Assembly (NCBI RefSeq): GCF_019334305.1
Contig: NZ_JAHWGH010000018.1
Coordinates: forward strand, 196,009 to 260,008
Direction: 5' to 3'
DNA: 64,000 nt
Origin: Rossellomorea orangium
Lineage (GTDB): Bacteria > Bacillota > Bacilli > Bacillales > Bacillaceae_B
This document shows positions 8,628 to 17,838 of the stretch, piece by piece. Below the pieces are notes generated by a model. It did no database searches. It was not told where the DNA came from and saw only the letters and a list, made by a program, of their open reading frames with translations. Numbering within the stretch: position 1 is the stretch's first letter; each line of letters begins with the position of its first letter. A program made the position numbers and the translations under genes.

Positions 8628-8659
8628 AGAGAAGCAAACCAAATCACGGCTGCTTCTCT
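8628..8659 (-). terminator. Terminator after recA
   Basis: Nine-bp perfect stem AGAGAAGCA (8628-8636) and TGCTTCTCT (8651-8659) immediately after the recA stop at 8668, followed on the minus strand by TTATTATGTATG. Confidence 0.75.
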
Positions 8660-8667
8660 ATCCCCAC

Positions 8668-9705
8668 TTAGTCTTCTAAAAGACTTAATTCACCTTGATC
8701 ATCCGTTTCGGCACGTCCGGTATCCAATCCGTAATGTTCACGGATTTTCAACATGATTTCATTACGGACCTCAGGATTTTCCTTAAGGAAGATCTTCGCA
8801 TTCTCACGTCCCTGTCCTAAGCGCTCTTCATTGTAGGAGTACCAGGCACCGCTTTTCTGAACGATGTCCAATTCAGACCCAAGATCGACGATTTCGCCTT
8901 CTTTAGAAATCCCTTCCCCATACATGATATCGACTTCGGCTACACGGAAAGGTGGGGCCACTTTGTTTTTCACGACTTTTATCTTCGTTTTATTCCCTAC
9001 CATTTCATTGCCCTGCTTGAGGGTTTCGGCACGACGGACTTCCAAACGTACAGAAGAATAGAACTTAAGCGCACGTCCACCTGGAGTCGTCTCGGGATTC
9101 CCGAACATGACCCCGACTTTTTCACGGATCTGGTTAATGAAAATCGCAATGGTCTTTGACTTGTTGATGGCACCTGAAAGTTTACGAAGGGCCTGTGACA
9201 TTAAACGGGCTTGAAGACCTACGTGGGCATCTCCCATCTCACCTTCGATTTCTGCTTTCGGTACAAGGGCCGCAACAGAGTCAATCACGATAGCATCCAC
9301 AGCTCCACTGCGAACCAATGCCTCAGCGATTTCAAGTGCCTGCTCACCCGTATCAGGTTGAGAAAGCAATAATTCATCTATGTTCACCCCGAGCTTTTGA
9401 GCATATTCCGGGTCAAGTGCGTGCTCAGCATCAATGAATGCCGCTTGACCACCTTGAGCCTGAACCTCTGCAATAGCATGAAGTGCCACTGTTGTTTTAC
9501 CGGATGATTCGGGACCATATACCTCAATGATTCTTCCGCGTGGATATCCACCTACTCCAAGGGCTGCATCCAGTGCAAGTGAACCACTCGGGCATGTGAC
9601 TACTTTTCTATCAGTCTGTTCCCCAAGCTTCATGATTGAGCCTTTACCAAACTGTTTTTCTATTTGTTTTAACGCCATATCCAAGGCTGCTTTACGATCG
9701 CTCAC
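8668..9705 (-). CDS. recA: Recombinase A
   Basis: RecA is the ATP-dependent strand-exchange protein of homologous recombination and the trigger of LexA self-cleavage in the SOS response. The 345 residues contain Walker A GPESSGKT at 64-71, the [20 protein letters not shown] segment with Walker B, the [15 protein letters not shown] loop L1-L2 region, and an acidic C-terminal tail ([11 protein letters not shown]). The start is GTG with AAAGGAGGAAGA upstream. It lies downstream of cinA, as usual, but with its own promoter and LexA-type box, so it can be expressed alone. Confidence 0.99.
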   Translation of the reverse strand: MSDRKAALDMALKQIEKQFGKGSIMKLGEQTDRKVVTCPSGSLALDAALGVGGYPRGRIIEVYGPESSGKTTVALHAIAEVQAQGGQAAFIDAEHALDPEYAQKLGVNIDELLLSQPDTGEQALEIAEALVRSGAVDAIVIDSVAALVPKAEIEGEMGDAHVGLQARLMSQALRKLSGAINKSKTIAIFINQIREKVGVMFGNPETTPGGRALKFYSSVRLEVRRAETLKQGNEMVGNKTKIKVVKNKVAPPFRVAEVDIMYGEGISKEGEIVDLGSELDIVQKSGAWYSYNEERLGQGRENAKIFLKENPEVRNEIMLKIREHYGLDTGRAETDDQGELSLLED

Positions 9706-9777
9706 AAATCTTCCTCCTTTAAATATAGAACTTGATTATGACAACTTATAAGCTTGTCTCAAATCCAACCTATCTAT

Positions 9778-9806
9778 ACTATAAACGTTTTTAATATAGA
9801 AAACAA
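9778..9806 (-). promoter_or_regulatory. SigA-type promoter of recA
   Basis: Minus-strand -35 TTGTTT (9801-9806), 17-base spacer, -10 TATAGT (9778-9783). The start is expected near 9771, about 65 bases before the GTG of recA. Confidence 0.75.
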
Positions 9807-9815
9807 GAAAAAAAT

Positions 9816-9829
9816 CGAACATTCATTCG
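9816..9829. promoter_or_regulatory. LexA (DinR) operator upstream of recA
   Basis: The 14-base CGAATGAATGTTCG (minus strand) fits the Bacillus SOS box CGAAC-N4-GTTCG with one change, and closely resembles the known B. subtilis recA box. It ends 9 bases upstream of the -35, so LexA bound here could block polymerase. Confidence 0.75.
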
Positions 9830-9937
9830 GTTTTTTTCTTTAGAAGATTAGGACTGAATATAGTGATGAATGAGACAGGAAGGAGGAGAATGAAAGGAAC
9901 AAAATCGAGGGGGATATCCAACCAAATACGTTAAGAA

Positions 9938-9962
9938 GCTGCCTCCTATAAAGGAGACAGCT
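9938..9962 (-). terminator. Hairpin after cinA
   Basis: Arms 9938-9948 and 9952-9962 pair over 11 positions with one mismatch (AGCTGCCTCCT with AGGAGACAGCT); the T tract is poor. It begins 6 bases past the cinA stop at 9968. Weak terminator or mRNA 3'-end stabiliser; some read-through into recA is likely. Confidence 0.5.
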
Positions 9963-9967
9963 CTGTC

Positions 9968-11203
9968 CTAACTCAATTCCTTGATCAAATAATGCCAGCC
10001 GTACTTCGCCGTTCTATTGCGGTTTCCATTTCTGCCCCCTCCAAGATTCAAAGGGAACGCCTTAGTCATACCATCTTTCATGGATAATCCAATCCAGACA
10101 GTCCCTGCAGGCTGACCTTCGAATGGACCTGGTCCTGCCACCCCGGTAAAGCTGATTCCTATGTCAGTGGCAAACAATTCCCTTACATTTTCCGCAAGTT
10201 CCCGGGCACACTGTTCACTGACAGACGAATATTGTTTCAAGGTGCTTTCTTTAACGGATAAAATCTTTTTCTTGACCTCATCCTGGTAGCAGACCACACC
10301 ACCACTCAATACTTCTGAAGCCCCGGGAATGGATGTCAACTGCCCTTGGAATAGTCCTCCTGTTAAACTCTCTGCAGAAGACAGTGTAAGGGACTTGTCC
10401 TTCAGCAAGTTGAAGCCGACTTCAACAAGGGAGTCGTGGTTGTAACCGTAGAAATATTCTCCGACAATCTGAAGAACTTCCTTTTCTACCTTATCTAATA
10501 AAGATACGGCAATATCTCTTGACTCATGCTTTGCCGTCAGCCTTAAGGTCACTTCACCATCACCGGCCAAAGGGGCGATGGTCGGGTTGGTTTGATTCTC
10601 GATCAGCTCTTCTAATTCCGTTTCAAGCTGAGCTTCCCCGATCCCGAAGAAACGAAGGACCCGTGAATGGATGACTTCTTTTTTCTCCATTAAGTTCAGG
10701 ATCGCCTGTTTTCCATACGTTTCGAACATCGGCCGCATCTCAGATGGTGGACCGGGAAGAAGCATATACGCCTTGTCTTCCTTTTTCAATAACATACCAG
10801 GAGCCATGCCATTTTCGTTCTTCAGTACGTGTGAGTCTGTTAAGATAAGGGCTTGCTTTTCATTATTCGGTGTCATTTCACGATTGACCGTTTGAAAATA
10901 TGTCTTTATAGATTCCAATGCCTCGTTATCCATGCTAAGAGTCGTCCCTAAAGAATTCGAAATGGTTTCTTTAGTCAGGTCATCCTTCGTGGGTCCAAGT
11001 CCACCTGTAAAGATTAACAAATCCGCCCGTTTTTGTGCTACTTCAATGGCGTGCTTCAATCGGGCAGGGTTATCCCCCACACTTGTATGGTAATAGACAT
11101 TCACACCCAAGTCAGCCAATTGTTCGGAAATGAATTGGGCATTGGAATTGACGATTTGCCCCAGCAGCAATTCGGATCCAACGGCAATGATTTCTGCATT
11201 CAT
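9968..11203 (-). CDS. cinA: CinA, competence/damage-inducible protein
   Basis: CinA proteins combine an N-terminal molybdopterin-binding-like domain (COG1058, ADP-ribose pyrophosphatase activity in some members) with a C-terminal nicotinamide-mononucleotide deamidase-like domain. The 411-residue protein is complete: [19 protein letters not shown], then [13 protein letters not shown] near residue 66, and the C-terminal [17 protein letters not shown] and [19 protein letters not shown] motifs. The ribosome binding site is AGGGGGAATAAAG. It sits upstream of recA, and in B. subtilis it belongs to the competence (ComK) regulon together with recA. Confidence 0.96.
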   Translation of the reverse strand: MNAEIIAVGSELLLGQIVNSNAQFISEQLADLGVNVYYHTSVGDNPARLKHAIEVAQKRADLLIFTGGLGPTKDDLTKETISNSLGTTLSMDNEALESIKTYFQTVNREMTPNNEKQALILTDSHVLKNENGMAPGMLLKKEDKAYMLLPGPPSEMRPMFETYGKQAILNLMEKKEVIHSRVLRFFGIGEAQLETELEELIENQTNPTIAPLAGDGEVTLRLTAKHESRDIAVSLLDKVEKEVLQIVGEYFYGYNHDSLVEVGFNLLKDKSLTLSSAESLTGGLFQGQLTSIPGASEVLSGGVVCYQDEVKKKILSVKESTLKQYSSVSEQCARELAENVRELFATDIGISFTGVAGPGPFEGQPAGTVWIGLSMKDGMTKAFPLNLGGGRNGNRNRTAKYGWHYLIKELS

Positions 11204-11232
11204 CTTTATTCCCCCTAAATTTGGTTAAAAGA

Positions 11233-11262
11233 AGGGGATGATTCTTGTTGAATCCATCCCCT
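11233..11262 (-). terminator. Hairpin between pgsA and cinA
   Basis: AGGGGATGATTC (11233-11244) pairs with GAATCCATCCCCT (11250-11262) apart from one bulge; the minus strand then reads CTTTTAACC. It may reduce read-through from pgsA into cinA. Confidence 0.6.
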
Positions 11263-11273
11263 GGTATACTCTA

Positions 11274-11852
11274 TTATTTCGAATTTACAAATGCTTTCTT
11301 GTTATGTTTGAAGTAGTCCCACCCTGACCAAATTGTAAAGAACATCGCCACCCATAGAGCAATGGTTGCAAATGGCAGATTGATCATTTCAAATATAGCG
11401 TTATGCAGGAGCAGGGCTGAAATGGCAATGATTTGTGCCCAAGTTTTAATTTTCCCGAGTTGACCTGCAGCCACGACTTCCCCTTCCCCTGCCAGGACAA
11501 GTCGAAGCCCTGTTACGGCAAACTCACGACTGATGATGATGATGACGATCCAGGAAGGTGCAAGTCCCAACTCGACCAACACGATTAAAGCGGCTGAAAC
11601 AAGGAGTTTGTCAGCCAGGGGATCCAGGAATTTCCCGAGATTCGTCACGAGATCCAGTTTTCTTGCATAATAACCGTCTATCCAATCCGTTGTCGCCGCA
11701 ATGATAAAGATCAGGGCACCGACAAAATGTTTGACGGGCATTTCCGCCCCAAGAAACATCATCTCACCCCAGTTTAATGGTGCGAGCATAATGACTAAAA
11801 ATAATGGAATTAAAAATATCCTTGATACTGTAATCTTATTAGGTAAGTTCAC
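11274..11852 (-). CDS. pgsA: Phosphatidylglycerophosphate synthase
   Basis: PgsA transfers phosphatidyl from CDP-diacylglycerol to glycerol-3-phosphate, the committed step to phosphatidylglycerol and cardiolipin. The 192-residue integral membrane protein has the CDP-alcohol phosphotransferase signature DGYYAR...G...D...D (DWIDGYYARKLDLVTNLGKF then LDPLADK), plus about four to six hydrophobic segments. The start is GTG with a strong GGAGGT upstream. It follows the RodZ-like gene and its substrate CDP-diacylglycerol is made by CdsA, also encoded in this window. Confidence 0.97.
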   Translation of the reverse strand: MNLPNKITVSRIFLIPLFLVIMLAPLNWGEMMFLGAEMPVKHFVGALIFIIAATTDWIDGYYARKLDLVTNLGKFLDPLADKLLVSAALIVLVELGLAPSWIVIIIISREFAVTGLRLVLAGEGEVVAAGQLGKIKTWAQIIAISALLLHNAIFEMINLPFATIALWVAMFFTIWSGWDYFKHNKKAFVNSK

Positions 11853-11933
11853 CTTTCTACCTCCAATACTTAAAAAACGGGTCTACATTTAGTATGTAAG
11901 AAAAAGGAGTTATTAAAACTCCTCTCCTTGACA

Positions 11934-12833
11934 TTATTGCGCTGTTTTCGGTTCATAATTGATGATGATATCCTGCCTCACGACATCCGTGGCTGAGATT
12001 TTATACTCAAGTTGTTTACCGTTCACAGTTACATCTGTGTTCGAAGCATTCCCAATTATGAGATATGCCTGTTTCTCGCCAGAGAAGTCGAATTCTTTTT
12101 TGTTATCCTTCTTTAATAAACCTTCGAATAGCAATTTATCATCAGCATTATAAACACCCACCCAAGTGTCCCCTTTCGCTGACAACTGCAGCTTGAACTC
12201 TTCTGCATTTTTTAGTTCATATGTCGTTTTATACCCTGACGAATTCACTACTTCTAAAGATTGTTCCGGCTTTTCTTCATCTTTCCCGGCTTTTTGATCA
12301 TCTGCAGGTTTGTCTTCGTCAGTTTCATTCTTACCGTCGGCTACTTCAGGTTTTTCACCTTCAGCACTCTTATTTTCATCCACATCCACTTGAGTCCGAT
12401 TTTCAGATGGATTGGCCTCAGGTGCCTTGTCCCCTACTTTTCCTTGCCAAAATACCCAAGCTGCTATCAGTGCACCCAAGACGAACAGGACAATGAGTAG
12501 CTTTGGAAGGAAGTCAAATACCTTCGTAGAGCCTTCTGATACACTTTTACGAGACTGAACCCTTGAAAGGGAGACCGGTATTTCATCTTCATAGGTTGTC
12601 GGGATATCCTCCTTATGCTCTTCAAAAATCATTTCTGGAGGAAGCCCTACCGCTTCACAGTATTGTTTAATGAATGCCCGTACATAAAATTTACCGGGCA
12701 TTGCATCATAATTCCCTTCTTCAATTCCGATTAAATAACGTTTTTGAATCTTCGTTATCCTTTGCAAATCATCAAGGCTGTAACTTTTAGCCTCACGTGC
12801 TTCCTTTAAACGATTTCCTAATTCCGTCACCAC
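11934..12833 (-). CDS. rodZ: RodZ-like cell-shape protein (YmfM)
   Basis: A RodZ/YmfM-type protein, linking the MreB cytoskeleton to the membrane. Residues 1-70 form a helix-turn-helix domain of the RodZ type (LGNRLKEAREAKSYSLDDLQ...). A single membrane helix follows at about residues 109-129 (LLIVLFVLGALIAAWVFWQ), then a low-complexity acidic and Lys-rich linker (about 135-195) and a C-terminal beta-rich DUF4115 domain outside the cell. The gene begins with tandem GTG codons (12833 and 12830); GGAAGG upstream fits either. It ends close to pgsA, as in B. subtilis. Confidence 0.92.
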   Translation of the reverse strand: MVTELGNRLKEAREAKSYSLDDLQRITKIQKRYLIGIEEGNYDAMPGKFYVRAFIKQYCEAVGLPPEMIFEEHKEDIPTTYEDEIPVSLSRVQSRKSVSEGSTKVFDFLPKLLIVLFVLGALIAAWVFWQGKVGDKAPEANPSENRTQVDVDENKSAEGEKPEVADGKNETDEDKPADDQKAGKDEEKPEQSLEVVNSSGYKTTYELKNAEEFKLQLSAKGDTWVGVYNADDKLLFEGLLKKDNKKEFDFSGEKQAYLIIGNASNTDVTVNGKQLEYKISATDVVRQDIIINYEPKTAQ

Positions 12834-12849
12834 TTAACACCTTCCAATA

Positions 12850-13641
12850 TTAAAAATCAAAACCTCCAAAATCGGAATTTTGAAATAGATTATTTTGTTC
12901 TACCAATTCGTATGTAATTTCTTCATCAGGATCGTTTCTAAGTTCAATGATATAATCAAAATCTTCTAGTGAATATTCAGAGTTTTGAACGAAAACATCA
13001 GGATGTTCGATTACTTTCACAGCAGGCAGCCTCATGATTTCCCTCACCAGCTGCCAATGCTTCTCACTTGCACGTCGTGTCGATACAATACCGTCTATAA
13101 TAAAAAGATTTTCTGAGGAATATTCATCCTCGATCAGTTTGCTTCGAATCGTTTGCTTTAATAAAGTAGAAGAGACAAAAAGCCATTTCTTGTTTGCGCA
13201 TACACTTGATGCCACAATGGATTCGGTCTTCCCGACACGGGGCATCCCTCTTATCCCAACAAGCTTATGTCCTTCCTGCTTGAATAATTCAGCAAGAAAA
13301 TCAACCAATAAACCGAGCTCGTCACGAACAAACCGAAACGTTTTCTTATCATCGGCATCACGCTGGATGTAGCGTCCGTGTCGAACGGCAAGCCGATCCC
13401 TTAATTTCGGTTCCCTTAGCTTTGTCACGTTGATCGTATCCATCGTTTGAAGAATGGACTCAAGCCTCATGATCTGTTCGTCATTATTTGCAAGGAGAAG
13501 CATTCCCCTTCTTCCTTCATCTACGCCATTTATGGTCACTATATTTATAGAGAGCATTCCTAATAAAGAGGATATATCACCTAAGAGGCCTGGACGATTC
13601 TTTTGAATTTCATATTCTAAATACCACTCTTTGCGTTCCAT
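12850..13641 (-). CDS. ymfK: YmfK family protein (DUF3388)
   Basis: A conserved Bacillaceae protein of unknown function, 263 residues from the ATG at 13641. That start is chosen over an upstream in-frame one because it has AGGAGGGG at good spacing. The N-terminal half looks like an ACT-type regulatory fold (RPGLLGDISSLLGMLSINIV...). Residues near 140 carry a P-loop-like GMPRVGKTES, and the second half could be an ATPase-like domain (LFIIDGIVSTRRASEKHW). It lies between ymfJ and the RodZ-like gene in conserved order. The P-loop reading is inference. Confidence 0.88.
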   Translation of the reverse strand: MERKEWYLEYEIQKNRPGLLGDISSLLGMLSINIVTINGVDEGRRGMLLLANNDEQIMRLESILQTMDTINVTKLREPKLRDRLAVRHGRYIQRDADDKKTFRFVRDELGLLVDFLAELFKQEGHKLVGIRGMPRVGKTESIVASSVCANKKWLFVSSTLLKQTIRSKLIEDEYSSENLFIIDGIVSTRRASEKHWQLVREIMRLPAVKVIEHPDVFVQNSEYSLEDFDYIIELRNDPDEEITYELVEQNNLFQNSDFGGFDF

Positions 13642-13837
13642 TGGTCCCCTCCTGAAGGCTGTGACATTCCGATTTTGACAAATTGTTAGCATGTATTTAA
13701 ACATCTAGGTATTATAATAAATGATTTTCAGGTAATAGAAAAGCAAAACCTATATAAATATGTAGAATTTCTCATTTCACAAGTGCTCTTTCCGGTGGGC
13801 CACTTTCCATTATCGCGGAAGTTCCTTATATAAGAAA

Positions 13838-13861
13838 AAGGAGAGGGAAATCCCTCTCCTT
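13838..13861 (-). terminator. Strong terminator after ymfJ
   Basis: A 10-bp perfect stem, AAGGAGAGGG (13838-13847) with CCCTCTCCTT (13852-13861), overlaps the last two bases of the ymfJ stop region (13860-13862) and is followed on the minus strand by CTTTTTCTTA. The 217-base gap to ymfK should carry a promoter for ymfK onward. Confidence 0.85.
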
Positions 13862-14117
13862 AGCGAGTACCATTGTTGTTAACAAGTTTCACCATCATGT
13901 TCGCGATGGCATGTTGCTCTTCAGGAGAAGCGACAGACCATAAATCCGCTAATACTTTTTCCTGATCATTTTTAGCTTCAACCTGATTGGCAAGATAGTC
14001 ACCAATTTGGTATGCTAAATCATTTACCGTTTCATGCTCCATGCCGCCGTGCTCTGCCTGGTGAAGACGGTCCCCTAAAAAGTTTTTCCAATCAGACCAG
14101 TTATCTAATACAGACAT
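13860..14117 (-). CDS. ymfJ: YmfJ family protein (DUF3243)
   Basis: A small 85-residue acidic cytoplasmic protein of the YmfJ/DUF3243 family, function unknown. The sequence MSVLDNWSDWKNFLGDRLHQAEHGG, a central VNDLAYQIGDYLANQV helix and LWSVASPEEQHAIANMMVKLV fit the family. It has AAAGGAGGTCATGACA upstream of ATG. It sits between ymfI and ymfK in conserved order and ends in its own terminator. Confidence 0.9.
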   Translation of the reverse strand: MSVLDNWSDWKNFLGDRLHQAEHGGMEHETVNDLAYQIGDYLANQVEAKNDQEKVLADLWSVASPEEQHAIANMMVKLVNNNGTR

Positions 14118-14206
14118 TTGTCATGACCTCCTTTATTGAAATACAACCTTAGTTTGTATCCCGGAAAGAAAATTATGCGCCTTAAACAATTGCCCTAAGA
14201 AATATT

Positions 14207-14923
14207 TTATGTGTACCAGCCCCCATTGACAGAAAGGGTTTGACCGGTAATATACGTCGCCTTGGAAGATAATAGAAACTGAATAGAATCTGCAATCTCG
14301 TCCGGTTGGGCGAAGCGGCCCATTGGAATCTCATCATACAAGGAATGTTTATCGTCGTCTGTGAAGGCGCTCATCATGGCGGTTTCTACAACCCCTGGTG
14401 CAACTGCGTTGACTCTCACACCACTTAGAGCGAGTTCTTTACTCAAAGATTTAACAAATGCCAATTGGGCACCTTTAACGGTTGAATATACAACCTCACA
14501 AGCCCCGCCAATCTGACCCCAGATCGAGCTGACCATAACGATGCCCCCTTTTCTTTCAATGATCTTTGGAAGCAGCTTTTGAACAAGAATTAAAGGGCTT
14601 TTGACATGTAGATTGATCATCTCGTCCATATGATTTTCAGTTTGATCCTGGAAGAGTCCCCAGCTTGAATTCCCACTGCAATATATGATGGCATCAAGCC
14701 GGAAAATCGACTCTACAAGCCTCCCCACTTCTTCCGGTAAAGACAGATCCGCACGGATGGGGATCGCTTCCACTCCGAATCCTTCCACTTTATGTATTAA
14801 CTCTTCCACAGCCTTTTTATTGGTATGGTAATGCAAATAGAGGTTCCATCCCTCTTCTGCCAGTTTAAGGGCTGTACTGCTGCCAATACCACCGGATGAT
14901 CCTGTAATTAATGCGAATTTCAT
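14207..14923 (-). CDS. ymfI: Short-chain dehydrogenase/reductase YmfI
   Basis: A classical SDR of 238 residues from the ATG at 14923, chosen because GGAG lies 8 bases upstream; an upstream in-frame ATG has no such site. The cofactor motif TGSSGGIG is at residues 7-14 and the catalytic Ser133, Tyr146 and Lys150 (YSTVK) are present. In B. subtilis YmfI reduces the intermediate on elongation factor P to give its 5-aminopentanol modification; a similar role here is inferred from conserved context with ymfH and ymfF. Fatty-acid reductase (FabG-like) is the alternative reading. Confidence 0.92.
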   Translation of the reverse strand: MKFALITGSSGGIGSSTALKLAEEGWNLYLHYHTNKKAVEELIHKVEGFGVEAIPIRADLSLPEEVGRLVESIFRLDAIIYCSGNSSWGLFQDQTENHMDEMINLHVKSPLILVQKLLPKIIERKGGIVMVSSIWGQIGGACEVVYSTVKGAQLAFVKSLSKELALSGVRVNAVAPGVVETAMMSAFTDDDKHSLYDEIPMGRFAQPDEIADSIQFLLSSKATYITGQTLSVNGGWYT

Positions 14924-14992
14924 TCTGTTCACTCCAAACAAATATAACATAAAGAGAGGAACTACCCTTAAAAAAGAATAGCTCCCCTACTG

Positions 14993-16282
14993 TCATGATT
15001 TAGGTACTACCTGACACACGGTAAAACGTTCTTCACTAATAATCGAATCAGCAACAGCCTGAATATCATCATATTTCAACGCTTCAAGAGTCGGTACTAC
15101 TTCAAATAAATCCATCTCATTAAACGCGTAGCGTGTAAATTGATTGGCGATATATTCAGGAGAGTTAATGGCACGAAGGAATGAACCGATCTTTTTCTTC
15201 TTCGTTCTCTCAAGTCCTTCTTCTGTGAAGAGAGATTCCTCTTTCGCTTTCAGAAGAAGTGATTGTACTTTCTCAGCCAGTTCATCTGGTCTTTCCGTAT
15301 CACCACCTACAGTAAGGAAACCAAAGCCATTTTCCTGCGTATAGTCATAATGGAATGTTTCATCGATCAAGCCATCATTATAAAGTTCAGAATAATGAGG
15401 TGAGCTCTTTCCAAACACCATATCGAGGAAAACATTCATGGATAGCTCCTGTCTGAGCATTTCCTTGCCTTGTTGATGCGGCTCTGGGGCTTTAAGGCCA
15501 ACCAGGCATTTAGGACTCTGCACATTCATCTTAAGCACTTGTTTCGTCTCTGCAACGGTCTCTGGTTCATCCTCAAATTTCCGTTTGATTTCAGGCATCT
15601 TTTCATAATCCTTCTTTTCCTGATTTGAACGGATCTGATTCATGATTTGATCGGGATCTACTGAGCCCACCACAAAGAGAAGCATATTGCTCGGGTGGTA
15701 GAATGTATTGTAACACTGATACAGCATATCTTTCGTAATTGGAGTAATGGACTCAATGGTACCTGCGATATCAATCTTCACGGGGTGATTCTTATACATA
15801 TTCTGTATGACGCCGAAGTATAGTCGCCAATCCGGATTATCGTCATACATCGTGATTTCCTGACCAATGATTCCTTTTTCTTTTTCCACCGTTTTTTCTG
15901 TGAAGTAAGGGTCCTGGACGAAATCAATAAGCGTTTCTAAATTCCGTTCTACATTGGTCGTACTTGAGAATAGATAAGCAGTCCGGGTGAAGGAGGTGAA
16001 GGCATTGGCAGATGCTCCCTGCTTACTGAATTGTTGGAAGACATCTCCATCTTCTTTTTCAAATAGCTTGTGTTCCAAGAAATGGGCAATCCCATCGGGT
16101 ACCTTGACGAATTCATCTTCACCAAGAGGGACGAAATGATTGTCTATGCTTCCATATTTCGTTGTAAAAGTGGCATATGTCTTATTGAATCCTTTTTTTG
16201 GAAGGATATATACGTCCAGCCCGTTTGACATCTTTTCATAATACAAATTTTCCTGTAATTGATCGAAGGAAATTTTCTTCAT
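14993..16282 (-). CDS. ymfH: M16 family metallopeptidase YmfH
   Basis: A 429-residue zinc peptidase of the M16 (pitrilysin/insulinase) family. The inverted zinc motif HFLEH is at residues 67-71 and the downstream glutamate-bearing segment (EKEKGIIGQEITMYDD) is present. It begins 3 bases after the ymfF stop with GGAGGGATAAAG upstream, so the two are a coupled pair. Heterodimers of one M16 subunit with HXXEH and one without are typical; this is the catalytic half. The natural substrate is unknown to me. Confidence 0.94.
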   Translation of the reverse strand: MKKISFDQLQENLYYEKMSNGLDVYILPKKGFNKTYATFTTKYGSIDNHFVPLGEDEFVKVPDGIAHFLEHKLFEKEDGDVFQQFSKQGASANAFTSFTRTAYLFSSTTNVERNLETLIDFVQDPYFTEKTVEKEKGIIGQEITMYDDNPDWRLYFGVIQNMYKNHPVKIDIAGTIESITPITKDMLYQCYNTFYHPSNMLLFVVGSVDPDQIMNQIRSNQEKKDYEKMPEIKRKFEDEPETVAETKQVLKMNVQSPKCLVGLKAPEPHQQGKEMLRQELSMNVFLDMVFGKSSPHYSELYNDGLIDETFHYDYTQENGFGFLTVGGDTERPDELAEKVQSLLLKAKEESLFTEEGLERTKKKKIGSFLRAINSPEYIANQFTRYAFNEMDLFEVVPTLEALKYDDIQAVADSIISEERFTVCQVVPKS

Positions 16283-16284
16283 CT

Positions 16285-17559
16285 TTATCCCTCCATTCCT
16301 GTTAGAAAGTAGATTGTATCGAGTTCAACTTTATTTGCCGCTTTCACGATATCTTCTTTTGTCGTTTTTTCAATTTCATCAAGCCAATGTTTCAAGTCGA
16401 TTTCTTCATGTGCTACTGCATTATGATATAGGACCTCGACCAGACCTCTGGATGTATCAATCGTTTCAAGGAGCTGATTCCGGATGACTGCTTTCGTCTG
16501 TTCGATCTCACCATCTGTAAAATCCCCGTCCTTCATTGCTTGAAGCTGCTCGTTGATGATGCCGACCGCTTGATCATACTTCTCGAATTCGATTCCTGAC
16601 ATGACCATCAATAAACCTTTATGACTCTCGAGGCGGCTCGCAGCGTAGTATGCCAGGCTCGCTTTTTCCCTCACGTTAATGAACAACTTGGAATGGGAGA
16701 ATCCACCGAATATACCATTGAATACTTGAAGGGCGAAATAATCAGCATCTCCATATTTCGTATGTGTACGGTAACCCATATTCAGCTTTCCTTGTTTCAC
16801 ATCCTGCTTCTCTTTTACGACGTTTTCATTTTCTTTCCTCTTCACCTCGGAAGAATCCACAGATTGAGGACTACGTTCTTTCAATTCGAAAAGTTCATCA
16901 CAGAGATTTTCAACTTCTGAAACGTCTACATCACCGATTATATACAGATCAAACTGATCTTCAGTTATCACTTTTTGATAATATTCGTATAAACTCTTGG
17001 CCGTGATGCTCTCCACTTCTTCACTCACACCGTTGACATGAAGGGCAAATCTCTCGCCTTTACACATTTCTTCGACAAGTCGTGAATTGGCATAGCGCAT
17101 TTTGTCATCATAAACGGCCTGAATTCGTACCTTTTGATTCCGCTTTTCCTTTTCGACTGTTTTCTTGTCGAAACCACCCTCTTCAACATGAGGGTTTTGC
17201 AAGACATCTGCCAGGAATTCGATGCCTTTCTGAAGTAATGGTTCGGAGTCCTTCAGAAACTTTTCGTTTGCGATCTCAACAGACATACTGACCACATGGT
17301 ACTCACCTTTTTTCCCTAAATCCACAAAAAAGTTCGCTCCATATAACTCATCAAGATAGGAGCGTAATTCCGTCGTGCTCTGATAGGTCTTCGTACTGCT
17401 TTGCATGACATGGGGCAATAATCCCCGTAATGTAACGGTTTCCGGATCAAGGGGTGCTTTCATTTTTAAAACGAGGCTGTTGGTTTTATACTTATCCGTT
17501 TGAACGATATGTAGCGTGTACCCATGTTTCTTCTTGACTATTTCGTTAATGGCTGTCAT
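16285..17559 (-). CDS. ymfF: M16-like protein YmfF, non-catalytic partner
   Basis: A 424-residue M16-fold protein. I find no HXXEH where it should be (near LLPHVMQSSTKTYQSTTEL), so it is probably the inactive partner of the YmfH heterodimer. The conserved second-half segment (FGGFSHSKLFINVREKASLAYYAASRLES) is present. It has AAGGAGGACGGTACG before ATG and overlaps nothing upstream; the 279-base gap before it (17560-17838) holds the nupQ terminator and, presumably, the promoter for ymfF-ymfH-ymfI. A candidate -10 TATAAT is near 17607 but without a good -35. Confidence 0.92.
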   Translation of the reverse strand: MTAINEIVKKKHGYTLHIVQTDKYKTNSLVLKMKAPLDPETVTLRGLLPHVMQSSTKTYQSTTELRSYLDELYGANFFVDLGKKGEYHVVSMSVEIANEKFLKDSEPLLQKGIEFLADVLQNPHVEEGGFDKKTVEKEKRNQKVRIQAVYDDKMRYANSRLVEEMCKGERFALHVNGVSEEVESITAKSLYEYYQKVITEDQFDLYIIGDVDVSEVENLCDELFELKERSPQSVDSSEVKRKENENVVKEKQDVKQGKLNMGYRTHTKYGDADYFALQVFNGIFGGFSHSKLFINVREKASLAYYAASRLESHKGLLMVMSGIEFEKYDQAVGIINEQLQAMKDGDFTDGEIEQTKAVIRNQLLETIDTSRGLVEVLYHNAVAHEEIDLKHWLDEIEKTTKEDIVKAANKVELDTIYFLTGMEG

Positions 17560-17780
17560 CGTACCGTCCTCCTTAGTTCCATGCTTCCATCATTTTGGTT
17601 TCAATCATTATAAACACCCTTATTGTGTGGTATTTATGTATAACTATACATGTAGTGAGAGATTGATTTCAAGCATCTTCCACTGTTGGTAAAATACTCA
17701 TTTGAGTAAACTATTATATGCCTATGAATTTCCCATTATGTTTGAAGCGAAAACCATTTCAAACGGAGTTTAAACAAAGA

Positions 17781-17813
17781 AAAAGGATATCCCTATTTTC
17801 GGGATATCCTTTT
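17781..17813 (-). terminator. Strong terminator of the nup operon
   Basis: A 13-bp perfect stem (arms 17781-17793 and 17801-17813, AAAAGGATATCCC and its complement, loop of 7), followed by TCTTTGTTTA on the minus strand. It closes the transporter operon after nupQ. Confidence 0.88.
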
Positions 17814-17838
17814 CACTTGATCTCGATTTTATTAACGA

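Noticed and set aside
16285-17559. ymfF as a pseudogene because it lacks the zinc motif
   Set aside because: The frame is intact, its length is normal and inactive M16 partners are usual in such pairs.
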